DNA from: Sipunculus nudus
Lineage: Eukaryota; Annelida; Sipuncula; Golfingiida; Sipunculidae
Reading direction: 5' to 3'
Length of the DNA: 64,000 bases
Assembly: GCA_026874595.1 (NCBI GenBank)
Contig: CM049308.1
Span: forward strand, 79,406,124-79,470,123
Shown here: positions 1 through 10,111 of the stretch, one piece after another
Layout of the letters: every line of letters starts with the position of its first letter
Numbering within the stretch: position 1 is the stretch's first letter
The notes under the pieces: generated by a model
Told to the model about the DNA's origin: nothing
The model's input: only the letters and a program-made list of their open reading frames with translations
The model's database searches: none
Program-made: the position numbers and the translations under genes

Positions 1-645
1 AGATTAGATCCACATGTATCCGGGCTGTGAAAAATAAATTAAATATACTTACTAGACAAAAAAAGCCGTGGTAAAATTTTGGGCAAAATTTAAGGTACCA
101 ATTTTATATTTTTGCCAATTTTTTTAAAATTTTAAAAGATTTTGATCTAATTTTGGGTATACAATTAAATTTGGATTAATTAAGTTATATTACTGAGAAA
201 AAGTCCCTAGTTTTAACATTTTTTTTGTTAAGTGACCAAATATTTTTCCTGATTTTTTACAAAGTGCAATATGTTTGGGCCCATAACTTTTTTAAATTAT
301 ATAATACAGACCTAATTTCTGGCATGTACATAGGAACATATAGAAGAATATTTATAGTAAATATGAGGAAAAACAGGTGAGTGGTTTTGATATTAGTCAG
401 TCCTGGAGTGTGAAAATAGGTTTTTAATAAAAAATTGAGGTTTTCCCTTAATTTCTCAAAGGAACGAAGTCGCAAAGACCCAGTTTTTGGCGTGGTAGGA
501 AATCTTGGGGACATCTAACATTATGCCGAATTTTGGATTCCTAGGTCTAACGGTTTCAAAACGTGCCACATCTACAGATCGACAGATGGAAGATGGACAA
601 TGGACCACGACTATAGCTCAGATGACTTATAGTCAGCTGAGCTAA
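1..645 (+). mobile_element. Family A (Helentron/HINE-like), 3' part
   Basis: This is the 3' portion of a dispersed element also seen complete at 38817-40738 and 42001-44610; its head lies outside the window. It runs from a core beginning near GGGCTGTGAAAAATAAAT, through conserved text such as GGGCAAAATTTAAGGTAC and CAAAGGAACGAAGTCGCAAA, to a terminal palindrome at 615-643 (arms AGCTCAG and CTGAGCT, inner arms TGACT and AGTCA), finishing CTAA. The (ACGG)n tract of other copies is reduced here to CGACAGATGGAAGATGG. A weak opposite-strand frame (257-514) is also open in other copies but is not called as a gene. Assignment to Helentron-associated elements rests on structure only. Confidence 0.72.
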
Positions 646-1408
646 AAATGGCATTATACATTTATAATAATGTCACAGGCAATGTCAAGTTTGTCAGTAA
701 AATGCAGGGACAAAGAAAGGTTACCTTGCTTACCACATTGAGAGAACAAAGTAAATGTATAATATTGACAAAATGTCTCCAGGGCACAGATATTACAACC
801 TTGGGGAACCATTAATTGACAAAGAGATCTAAAATGTGGTTAATGTGTATCAGCCGGTACAATACATGGATATGACTTAAATCCTGTGTCCTTCCAATTT
901 CTCTCCAAGTCAGATTAACAAAAACACAAAGTACAGGCTGTCACTTTCCACAAAATCGCATAAACAAAGTCAGGGCCACTGTGAAGGTAGTAGATGTTTA
1001 AATATGCAGCATTCCACAGGTGCAAAATCCAAGCAATATTACTTTAGAAGACAACTATATGCCAAAGATAATTCTCAACAAATAATAATTTACCATGTCA
1101 ATATTTACAATAAATTATAACTGTTTATTAATTAAACTGATGTAGCTTTTATACTTGATTACTTATTACAAGTTCATGATAGTACATCATTCTTTAATAC
1201 TTCAATATATTAATTTTATTTTGATACATGGTTCACATATGATGTAATTGTAACCTCAAGATCCCTTTTTGAAAAGACTTTCAGTTTCAACAGAAGTGCC
1301 AAAAACTAAATTAGAACAATTAAGCACAAGGTGTCATATATGGTTATTAACATATGGCAATACTGAATAATTCAAACTGAATTCAATTACAAAATTATGA
1401 TTTAAATA
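646..1408. other. AT-rich, no gene seen
   Basis: I see no exon, RNA gene or recognisable repeat here. Confidence 0.5.
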
Positions 1409-1640
1409 AATATTATATTGTTCTCAATTTTATAAGTCACTCTCAATTAGTTAGTTACAAATGTCCGAATTTTAACTTAGAACAACAAGTTTGTATTTGT
1501 AAGGCAAGGATGCCTGCCACACTTGACAAGTGTTTACCTAATTATGTTTTAATCAGGCAGGACCAGACATGCCAATCATTTCTAATTAATAGTTTCCAGG
1601 GAGTTACAGTTTGTATACCTTGCCAATAGCTGACTAATTT
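1409..1640 (+). repeat. Dispersed repeat E, copy 1
   Basis: This segment aligns by eye with 34044-34175. Shared blocks include TTAGTTAGTTACAAATGTC and TTTCCAGGGAGT-ACAGTT, followed by GACTAAT. The copy here has an extra insert of about 100 bases between the two blocks. No terminal structure was found, so the class is unknown. Confidence 0.55.
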
Positions 1641-1769
1641 AGGTTTCATTTGGTGAATTTTGTAGACCTCACCTAAGTTATTATTCTAGAATTATAGATA
1701 TGTTCAGATCTGTATTTATCTGATAATAAAGAATATATTTTTTTGAAGTTACTTTACCTCAACCCCCTT

Positions 1770-1929
1770 CCCCCTTTTTTCATCCTAAGAAACCTTTTTT
1801 TAAAGGCCAGACAAAATTTTGCAGTATTGGCCCCCCTTTTCCAAACCTGGGGACCTAAATTTAGATTTATCATTAGTCCCCCTAAGTTGGACCCCTCCCC
1901 CCTTTTCCAAAATCCTGAATCCGCCCCTG
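1770..1929 (-). mobile_element. One end of a hAT-like MITE
   Basis: On the minus strand the sequence from 1929 begins CAGGGGCGGATTCAGGATTT, followed by G-rich text. Such CAGGGGCGGAT-CAGGATTT termini are common at hAT-type MITEs of animals. I could not find the matching second end or an 8-bp duplication, so this is a truncated or degraded copy. Similar degraded ends lie near 16190 and 24525. Confidence 0.35.
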
Positions 1930-1932
1930 GTG

Positions 1933-2650
1933 TGCATGGCCAAGCTTACCTTTACACTGGACAGTGTGCATGACCTGGCTTACCTTAAAACTAGACAGTG
2001 TGCAAGGCCCGGCTTACCTATACACTGGAGAGTGCATGGCCCAGCTTTGCTATCCACTGGACAGTGTGCATGGCCCAGCTTGCCTGTACACTGGACAGTG
2101 TGCATGGGCCAGCTTACCTTTATACTAGACAGTGTGCATGGCCTTGCTTACCTATATACTGGACAGTATGCATGACCAAGCTTTGCTATACACTGGACAG
2201 TATGCATGGCCTAGCTTACCTTAATACTAGACACTGTGCATGGCCCAGCTTTCCTATACACTGTACATTGCATGGCCTGGCTTACCTAAACACCTGACAC
2301 TGTGCATGGCCCAGCTTTCCTATATACACTGTACATTGCATTGCCTGGCTTACCTAAACACTGGACACTGTGCATGGCCCAGCTTTCCTATATACACTGT
2401 ACATTGCATTGCCTGGCTTACCTAAACACCTGACACTGTGCATGGCCCAGCTTTCCTATAAACACTGTACATTGCATTGCCTGGCTTACCTAAACACTGG
2501 ACACTGTGCATGGCCCAGCTTTCCTATACACTGTACATTGCATGGCCTGGCTTACCTAAACACTGGACACTGCATGGCCCAGCTTTCCTATACACTGTAC
2601 ATTGCATGGCCTGGCTTACCTAAACACTGGACACTGTGCATGGCCAGTTT
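1933..2650. repeat. 34-bp minisatellite with 68-bp higher order
   Basis: About 21 tandem units of 32-36 bp, each containing TGCATGGCC-AGCTT-CCT-TACACTGGACA with variants. From about 2230 the units alternate in two types, giving a 68-bp period. The period is not a multiple of three, so the overlapping frames that stay open are by-products. About twelve units contain TTACCT; read on the minus strand these give AG|GTAAGC, a consensus 5' splice donor. The array directly abuts the exon-like block at 2620-2778 and its last unit may supply that exon's donor. Confidence 0.93.
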
Positions 2651-2778
2651 CTCTATGGTGGCGGCCCTGATGGTGATGCCAGGGAGAAGCTGCTTTTCGT
2701 CCGCCATATATCCCAGCTTACAGAATGTGTTCCTCATGTCCTTGCTCTCAGGTTTCCGTTTTGGGCTCTTACTGGCTT
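2620..2778 (-). CDS. Candidate internal exon, minus strand
   Basis: Read on the minus strand, a TTATGTTTTGCAG acceptor precedes 159 nt that stay open in one frame (phase 1 to phase 1). Residues in order are a basic linker (ASKSPKRKPESKDMRNTF) and then CKLGYMADEKQLLPG and ITIRAATIEKL. The donor AG|GTAAGC lies at 2614-2619, inside the last minisatellite unit, so the final residues (AMHSVQCL) are satellite-derived if that donor is used. The ITIRAATIEKL stretch resembles the opening of RasGEF N-terminal modules, from memory only. No other exon of this gene was identified. The composition (balanced charged residues, GC-richer than the flanks) argues for real coding sequence. Confidence 0.45.
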
Positions 2779-3254
2779 CTGCAAAACATAACATTCATTT
2801 CAGTACACTTTTGTTGCTCAATCGATCCATTTCTTCACACAAAAAGCTATGGTTTCTCTATTAGTTTTTAAACTAGTGGTATACCTTTAATTGTGACATG
2901 TATGCCACATGTGACATCCAGGTTTTAATGTGTACATAAAATGGCAACCCCCATGAGTAGTGGGGGCTGTGTCATGGTTCAACAAGACACAGCAGAATCA
3001 CAGGTCAGTTAGCCTGCCAGAACAAAGGTGGTCCCTAATTCCAAAGAATGATTCCCAGACTAAGTGCAGAAAAATAAACAGCCCTATTTCACAATAGCAG
3101 AGAAACCTGTATACAAAAAATAAACTGTGGTGATCAAGTTTACCTAAAAATCTAATGGACCCACTTGGGAGTTTGTCATGTCTTTTTTAAAGTTTGTCAC
3201 AAACACACCAACATAATAACAAACCAATGACAACAAAACAATACTTCCTTGCAG
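2779..3254. other. Non-coding, probably intronic
   Basis: No repeat or RNA gene recognised. It would be upstream intron for the minus-strand exon at 2620-2778, and could also be intron for the weak plus-strand block that starts at 3255. Confidence 0.4.
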
Positions 3255-3345
3255 ACATATGAAGACTTTTGGGTGTTCTGCTACATCCCTCAAGGACTAT
3301 GTTTTTTAATGCAAGACACAAATGAAGAGGCTGAGTTCTATGTGG
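3255..3345 (+). other. Weak exon-like stretch interrupted by a MITE
   Basis: A pyrimidine-rich acceptor (ACTTCCTTGCAG) is followed by an open frame starting TYEDFWVFCYIPQG and reaching EEAEFYVV, where the hAT MITE at 3346-3809 is inserted after an 8-bp target. If the insert is removed, the frame continues for about 12 more codons before a possible donor. There is no strong donor before the insertion and the protein is not recognised. This could be an exon broken by the transposon or simple chance. Confidence 0.22.
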
Positions 3346-3809
3346 TAGAGCCCAGTGCTGCTGCCAGCTGAGTTAAAAATAAGCCAAGCCGAGTTTATCA
3401 GAAGGTGCAGCCGATATTTCATTTAGCCAAAGTGAGCCGATTTTGTGCAGCTTAATTTGGCTTGAGAAAAAATTAATACAAAACAATAAATCTGTTACAA
3501 TTAAAAATGCCTAAAACAAAGGTTTTGTTATTTTTTGGTTCTTGTCGCTTGTTGGCTTATGAAACCACTAAATAAACTATTCTTGATATCTAATTACAAA
3601 CTAGTTAAAGGTAAAATGGATGCACTATGTCCCCAATAACATAAAACAGGTATTTTAACATTGTTTTATCAATAGGCTTTCAGATCTGTTTAAGCCAGCC
3701 GACATTATGCAAGCTGAGTCAAGCCATGAAGCTCTGTGTATTATTAAAGTTTGCCGTCTTTTTGTCCAAGCCAGCCACATTTGTGTGACTAACACTGCTC
3801 TGGGCTCTA
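3346..3809. mobile_element. hAT-type MITE with 8-bp target duplication
   Basis: The 464-bp element starts TAGAGCCCAG and ends CTGGGCTCTA, a 10-bp perfect terminal inverted repeat matching the hAT YARNG start. The flanks are CTATGTGG (3338-3345) and CTATATGG (3810-3817), an 8-bp target duplication with one difference, as expected of hAT elements. The interior is repetitive in AGCC(G/A)A motifs and has no coding capacity, so it needs a transposase in trans. Confidence 0.75.
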
Positions 3810-3930
3810 CTATATGGTCAAAATGCTATATATTGTATGGTAACTGATAAGTTAGGTAAGACTTCATCACAAATAGGAAATTAAGCTGAGAAGAAAAGGC
3901 TGTGACACTGAGACTTATTAATTAACTAGA

Positions 3931-5750
3931 ATACGGGTAGTCGACAAGCGACTACTTGTATCCGCCTAAATCAGAGTGGAACGGGTGAAGTGTTGCATAT
4001 TAGCATGGATGTCTGCAGCCAAATTGTGTATGTAGGTTGCGCTACCTACAAAAAAATCCAGAAAGCTCTATACACATGCAAAACTTTGGCCCAATCGGTC
4101 AAACGGTTCCCAAGATATGAGCTTGGATATCTGCTGCATAAACTAGAATGCAGGTGGCGCCACCTGTCATAAAATCAAGAGAGCTGTCGGGGAAGTATAA
4201 ACTTGCAAAATTTTAGGCAGATATGTCAAACCACTGCCGAGATATGAGTGATTTTATCCCATGGCAGACAAACAGATGGGAGCTGTGCAAACATGGCTGC
4301 AGGTGACGCCACCAGTTTTGCATATGATAAAGAGCTATGTGAGATTTATACACATGCAAAATTTTGGCCCAATCAATCAAACGGTTCCCTAGATATGAGC
4401 TTGGATGTCTGCAGCGTAAACTTGATTGTAGGTGGCGCCACCTGTCATAAAATCAGAAAAGCTATCCAGGATGTATAAGCATGCCGAATTTCAGGTGAAT
4501 TAGTCAAACCACTGCAGAGATATGAGTGATTTTAACCCAAGGCAGACGAACAGATGGACACTGTGCAAACATGGTTGCAGGTGGTGCCACCATTTTTGGT
4601 GTATGTTATAAAGCTCTCCAAGGGCTACATTTGTGCAAAAAAATTTTCCTGATCGGTCAAACGGTTCCTGAGATATGAGCTTGGATGTCTGCAGCGTAAA
4701 CGTGAATGTAGGTGGCGCCACCTGTCATAAAATCAGAAAAGCTATCCAGGATGTATACGCATGCCAAATTTCAGGTGAATTAGTCAAGTCACTGCAGAGA
4801 TATGAGTGATTTTAACCCAAGGCAGACAAACAGATGGACACTGTGCAAACATGGTTGCAGGTGGCGCCACTGTTTTTGGTGTATGTTATAAAGCTCTCCA
4901 AGGGCTACATTTGTGCAAAAGAATTTTCCTGATCGGTCAAACGGTTCCCAAGATATGGGCTTGGATGTCTGCAGCGTAAACATGAATGTAGGTGGCGCCA
5001 CCTGTCATAAAATCAGAAAAGCTATCCAGGATGTATACGCATGCCCAATTTCAGGTGAATTAGTCAAGTCACTGCAGAGATATGAGTGATTTTAACCCAA
5101 GGCAGACGAACAGATGGACACTGTGCAAACATGGTTGCAGGTGGCGCCACCATTTTTGGTGTATGTTATAAAGCTCTCCAAGGGCTACATTTGTGCAAAA
5201 GAATTTTCCTGATCGGTCAAACGGTTCCCGAGATATGAGCTTGGATGTCTGCAGCGTAAATGTGAATGTAGGTGGCGCCACCTGTCATAAAATCAGAAAA
5301 GCTATCCAGGATGTATACACATGCCGAATTTCAGGTGAATTAGTCAAGTCACTGCAGAGATATGAGTGATTTTAACCCAAGGCAGACGAACAGATGGACA
5401 CTGTGCAAACATGGTTGCAGGTGGCGCCACCATTTTTGGTATATGTTATAAAGCTCTCCGAGGGCTACATTTGTGCAAAAAAATTTTCCTAATCGGTCAA
5501 ACGGTTCCCGAGATATGTGGGTTTATGTGTGGAAACAGACGCACAAACGGACGCAGAGCGCAAAGGAAAGGTCAGAGGTCAAAACAAAATCACGGCGCAG
5601 CAGTTCACATGTGACCCGAACATAATCCCGGGTTTCGGAAAATTCCGCCCAGCAGTTACGGAGGAGTTCTCCGGACACCTACGCGGCGGCCGCGGCCGCG
5701 GCCAGCTGAAAACATAGTATCCGCAAAACTCTGTTTTGGCGGATACAATT
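3931..5750 (+). mobile_element. Family B (pearl/HINE-like), complete copy 1
   Basis: Left end: a hairpin at 3937-3955 (GTAGTCG-ACAAG-CGACTAC), followed at once by TTGTATCCGCC (3956-3966). Right end: a hairpin at 5717-5746 (GTATCCGC...GCGGATAC) containing the reverse complement GGCGGATACAA (5738-5748), so the element has subterminal inverted repeats plus a palindrome at each end. In between are about five 280-bp core repeats (see the tandem repeat entry), a short degenerate ACGG-type stretch (ACGCACAAACGGACGC, about 5538-5553) and a very GC-rich run of GCGGCCGC at 5683-5703. This order of parts is that of bivalve pearl elements and Helentron-associated HINEs. No protein is encoded. Confidence 0.78.
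4006..5515 (+). repeat. 280-bp core tandem repeat of family B
   Basis: The motif ACTGC(A/C)GAGATATGAGTGA recurs at about 4233, 4511, 4791, 5071 and 5351, with exact 280-base spacing in the last three steps. Each unit is itself a dimer of two related halves of about 140 bp, both carrying a GAGATATGAG block and a TAGGTGGCGCCACC palindrome. Adjacent 280-bp units are nearly identical, suggesting recent amplification or homogenisation. Several opposite-strand frames stay open in the repeats but change with them and are not genes. Confidence 0.9.
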
Positions 5751-6141
5751 AATGTTCCTGTGGGAATGAACCAACTGCCAAGAGGTTCTTAACAAGAAAA
5801 CGGCTTCTTCACTTAGCCAATACCTTGTAACTTTACTGTAACATAAGCTGTTTGTAAATATCCTGCTCCATCAATGGGGACGATGTGTGATGGAAAACAT
5901 TACAGCAAAGACATATCACAAATCAAAGATATGTACCCTATATAATGTGTAATATGGCCTATGCCTTATTCTGTTATTTCAACATATAAGAAATTATATA
6001 GCACACATTATTTGTAAAAATACTGCCATATATCAGCTGGTATCTGATCCTGGAAAAAAAAAAAAAAATTGACACATACCAAATGACTCACAGGTTAACC
6101 ATTAAGAGTGTTCATTACAAGATATTTTATTTTCCTTGTAG
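5751..6141. other. Non-coding
   Basis: AT-rich sequence with a 16-base A run near 6054. The last 30 bases form a pyrimidine-rich acceptor (ATTTTATTTTCCTTGTAG) for the exon that follows. Confidence 0.5.
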
Positions 6142-6273
6142 ACTGGAAAGTATATCATTAACAGAGGTGTGAAAATCAGAGATATCATAAGAAAACTTTG
6201 GCCTGAAGGGAATGATGCTCCAGGTAACGATATGCTGATCCAGTTTAAGCCTGATCTTGATCAATACCTGTCA
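6142..6273 (+). CDS. Candidate internal exon, plus-strand gene
   Basis: The acceptor TTTTCCTTGTAG is followed by 132 nt open in only one of three frames. The peptide begins TGKYIINRGVKIRDIIRK, continues LWPEGNDAPG and ends near FKPDLDQYLS at a donor TCA|GTAAGC. A second donor, CCAG|GTAACG, lies at 6223/6224 and would give an 82-nt exon. The longer form starts and ends in phase 0. The next exon recognised (8359) needs phase 1, so at least one intermediate exon is missing or a different donor is used. The product is not recognised. Confidence 0.5.
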
Positions 6274-6980
6274 GTAAGCTGGTTGGGTCAAGGCTGTCAC
6301 AGCCCAGGGTCTTACTTGTCTAGGCATCTAGTCTTGTATATATGCTAAGTACACCTAACTAACACTGACTGACCCTTGCACCTTTTGGAATACCTTGCAA
6401 TGAAACAATTTTTAAACACTCTTTCAACAATACTAACTAGAACCAACGTCTCAGCGGGGTAACATCCTTTTAACTGTGTATATACATGCCTTTAGCAATT
6501 TGTGTTCAAGTTAAAATTGATAATTTGTAGATTGCTCCAAATTGCAGAATCTGGATAGAAGTTTCTGCATGCAAATTCTATGAAATAAGAAAGGTACAGT
6601 TAATTCACTGTTTTTCTTTTACCTTAAATGATGTGTTGATCTGGGACAGAGTATGAGAAATAAGCTTTAGATTATTGTAACAAGTTTAATGATGTTAACT
6701 AGGATGTTGTAAAATATACTGAAATGAAACATTAGAAGTTCATAGCTCAAATGATTACCAAACATTTCAATATATAAAACCAAAAAGATCTAAAATTTAT
6801 CATTAACAGCTTAATACTTAGTGAGGTAATTTGACAATACTGCTATCAAAATAGCCTTCACTTCTAGATTTTTTTGTTTACGGCGACATGGCCAGCTGAT
6901 GGGACTGTGTATTGAATGCTGATTGTGACAATCATAAATTCATATATTATTTTTCCTGATATCAAGGTGGTCTCACATAC

Positions 6981-7029
<49 letters not shown>

Positions 7030-8358
7030 TATATATGCATGTGAGAAAAAAAGGTGCTTGAGTAATTTTCAGTACATTTCATTTACTTTTCATCATATTT
7101 TCATGATCTACTATAACTTTACTGAGAGTCTAAAAGAACTTTAAGGTAATTTTGAGTGTTTTCATGAACTTTTATTTACAGTTTTAGTATATTCAATAAA
7201 TTTTTGGTAACTTTTCAGTACTTTTGGTTTACTTTTTGGTACTTTTCAGTAATGTTTTGAGACTTTTCCATACTTTTGGCTGTTAAGCAAGACCCAGCTT
7301 TGGCAACCTTGACCTTTCATGGTTTGTTCCTGTAACTTACGGACAATGTCATTCTTATAAATGCTGTAGTGAAAGACCTTTTTAAAAAGGGAAGTGTGAT
7401 TCCTCACATGAATCAAATTAGTATCGTTACTTCGTATCAACTGCAGGGGTGTAGTTTCAATAACTAAATGAGATCAGCTGCTGTATGAATTGCATTACTG
7501 ATCCCCTGAATCTTATTTTAATGTCATTTACAAATTTCATTTTGTAAAGCATTCTTTGGGCCAGTACTGAAATATTAAGATATATCTATTCATCATCTGA
7601 ATCTAGCAAGTAATCATTATCTCATTTTTATCTCTTTTTTTATCTCATTTTTTAGATTTATTTCTAGGCATATTGCCTAACTCCTCAAAGACATCTACTG
7701 TTTTTTTTTCTGACAACAAATATTGAAAACTAAATTTATATTTTTATATATGGTCATATTCAAAGTCAAACACAGGCAGCTAGTACTCTCATGACTATAT
7801 ATTTTAAAAAAATATATTTATATGTTTAGTCTAAATATATAAACCTATGATTTCTGAGGGAAGCAATATATGTCTTATTTAATATAATATCAAACTGCAT
7901 GTACCTCAATATTACATTATCTACTTAATCCACCAAAACAAGAATTTGTAATAAAACACTTCACAATTGATATGATAAAAATGATATAAAATCAAAGATA
8001 AAACTCTAAATATAATAAAAGAGCTAAACTGTTACGTTTTTTGCTAACCATGTCAATTTATCTTAGCAGTGCAACTGGAAAATTCTTATTTAATACAACA
8101 AGTAGGTTACTGATTTTGATTTTTTTTCAACAAAGTTAATCATCTGAAGTAATAAATATATCAAAGTTGATGTGAAAGCATCAATACTGACCTCTGACCT
8201 TGCACCATCATGGATTTTTTTAATCTTAAAATGCAGAGGAGCACATTATAAATCCCTTGAAGGAGGCCAGTCTTTCAGCCACTGTTCGTGGTAAGACAAC
8301 TGATATTGACTGGGTGTGTCACATGACAGTCTGACATCATGAATGCTGTTCATTTCAG
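6274..8358. other. Probable intron
   Basis: AT-rich, with a TA microsatellite and runs of TTTTGGTAC-type text near 7140-7260. A short block at 6548-6593 has AG and GT flanks, but its only open frame does not fit the phases of the neighbours, so I do not call it an exon. Confidence 0.45.
6981..7036. repeat. (TA)n microsatellite
   Basis: An imperfect TA run with two AAATAT interruptions. The frame open across it is an artefact. Confidence 0.95.
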
Positions 8359-8469
8359 ATGACCACAGCATGACCATCAGTGGTGGGCAAGTCTACTGGC
8401 AGGTCCTGGGGGTGACAACTGTTCAAACTACCTGTCACCTGGCATCAATATGGAATGATCCAAACACAG
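8359..8469 (+). CDS. Candidate internal exon, plus-strand gene
   Basis: The acceptor CTGTTCATTTCAG precedes 111 nt ending at donor ACAG|GTGACA. It opens at codon position 2 and closes after one base (phase 1 to 1). The peptide includes DHSMTISGGQVYWQVLG, TTVQTTCHLASIW and NDPNT. The next exon at 8589 supplies exactly the two bases needed to complete the split codon (Asp). The intron between is only 119 bases. The family is not recognised. Confidence 0.62.
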
Positions 8470-8588
8470 GTGACAGAATACCAGCCTTGTCAGGTTTCAC
8501 ACTGCATGCCTGCTCTCAGTGCACCTGCACTAAAAACAGCTGGTAACAGCCTTGTGTGATCAACTGACTGTCTCTTTTTTGAGTTCAG

Positions 8589-8683
8589 ATATCCTTATTG
8601 CTCACTGTCACAGATATTACAACTCCCCTTACCTGATCTTTAATGCTGAAAATGACACTAAAGATTATATTAAACTGACCAAG
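8589..8683 (+). CDS. Candidate internal exon, plus-strand gene
   Basis: The acceptor TTTTTTGAGTTCAG is followed by 95 nt ending at donor AAG|GTATTT. It starts at codon position 2, matching the phase left by 8359-8469, and ends in phase 0, matching 10112-10189. The peptide includes ILIAHCHRYYNSPYLIFNAE and NDTKDYIKLTK. The balanced polar and aromatic composition and the phase agreement support real coding. Confidence 0.65.
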
Positions 8684-10111
8684 GTATTTCCTTTTTAACG
8701 TATCTATTTTTTTTTTATTTAAAATTAATTAACAGGCTGCAATATGAATTACTCATTTCTAAATTTATTTTATTCAACTGCCATGAACTGATTAAAATAA
8801 AAGATATTATGACTTCTACTCTATTGCTCTTCTTCCATCTTAAAAATAAAAACTGACTTTTAAGGTGTCAATCTTTGAGTCATAATTCAGAAGAATGATA
8901 AATAAGATATCAAATGCTGCAAATCCTTAAAAAAGAGTAAAATCTTGGTAAATATCCAGGTGAACAACCAGTATTCTATGACCTGTCATTCACTTTAACT
9001 TAAATCAATCAGCCAATGTCAGAAATAAATAGTGATCACCTTTCAAGATTTAAAGGAGTTTAATCTCATGTTTTTCAAATATTTTTGAAGGATGCCACAT
9101 TGTATGGTACCAAGCAATGTGTTATGAATCAGAGGTTCTTAGCTTATATTATGTATGTGTGTGCATGTATGGTTATCCCCTAATAATTTTCTTGGCATTT
9201 TTAACATGTTTATGAAATATAAAGTTAATACACCTGTTGCAAATTACTTCAGTTGGACACCTTTCTGGGAAGGGATGGCCAGAATTATTTCCTTCTTGTT
9301 TTGTTTTCATACATACACTCTGACTTTATCTGTGTTTAATGTATTATTATTATTATCATTATTATTATTATTATTATCTATTTAAATCAACCTGCCTTGT
9401 AAGTTAACATAAAAATTCACTTAATGGTCTATGTAGATAATGTAGATACAGAAGTAAAGCTGATTGAAAGTATCTATGTGGCAACAGACCATCTCTGAAA
9501 ACTCAATGCTTGTGAAAATGTCACACTTTCCTGATGTAATCCAATTACCACAAACACCTAGTTAGTTTATTCTCTTCTTAAGGATAAGAAAATACTAATT
9601 AAGTGAAAGATTAATAAACATAATCAGCGCCAATACGATCCTGAACTCAGTAATGAGTTTGCATGAACAAGATGCCATAGAACTTACAGATATATTTAAC
9701 AGTTATATTTGGAAATCAAATAAGTCAGATTTGAGAATTTGAATAAATAACCAAAAACACAAATCAACAAATTAATAACAAATGTGAAAATAAAAATTTG
9801 TATTTTGTTGGTATGAACAAAATGGACACCATATTGGTAGTGTTATTTGTTCATTTATAGTTGAAAAATATAATTATGAGAAATAATCTATTACCAACAT
9901 TGAATCAGCCAATGTTATACATATGTTTATATTTGGGAACACAGTCTTTGAATACTGGCATTAGATAAGTATTTTGATATATTGCAAGAATCTTATTTAA
10001 ACTGTTAATAAGAATTATGAGTAATACCATTTTTTGCAGCATATTTCCCAATTTCACATGTTTCATTATTTGAAATAAAGGGAATTTTATGTATATATAT
10101 ATATATTGCAG
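8684..10111. other. Probable intron
   Basis: AT-rich intron-like sequence. It holds an (ATT)n microsatellite at about 9341-9378 and ends with a TA run plus TTGCAG acceptor at 10089-10111. No other feature seen. Confidence 0.5.

Noticed and set aside
1819-2864. Overlapping plus-strand frames rich in repeated ARLTYTLD-like peptides
   Set aside because: The 34-bp period is not a multiple of three and the same peptide turns up in all frames; a minisatellite artefact.
4500-5281. Three near-identical 70-codon minus-strand frames
   Set aside because: They are the 280-bp core repeat read backwards; identity comes from recent DNA duplication, not selection on protein.
4006-5515. Regularly spaced repeats that could suggest a CRISPR array
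   Set aside because: Units are 280 bp, contiguous, without distinct spacers, in animal DNA; they are transposon core repeats.
5717-5746. Strong hairpin that resembles a bacterial terminator
   Set aside because: Animal DNA; it is the conserved 3' palindrome of family B and recurs at other copies.
6548-6593. Short AG...GT bounded block that might be an exon
   Set aside because: Its only open frame needs phase 2 at its start, which neither donor of the preceding exon supplies.
9155-9385. Hydrophobic plus-strand frame ending in a leucine run
   Set aside because: The leucine run is the (ATT)n microsatellite; no coding signal otherwise.
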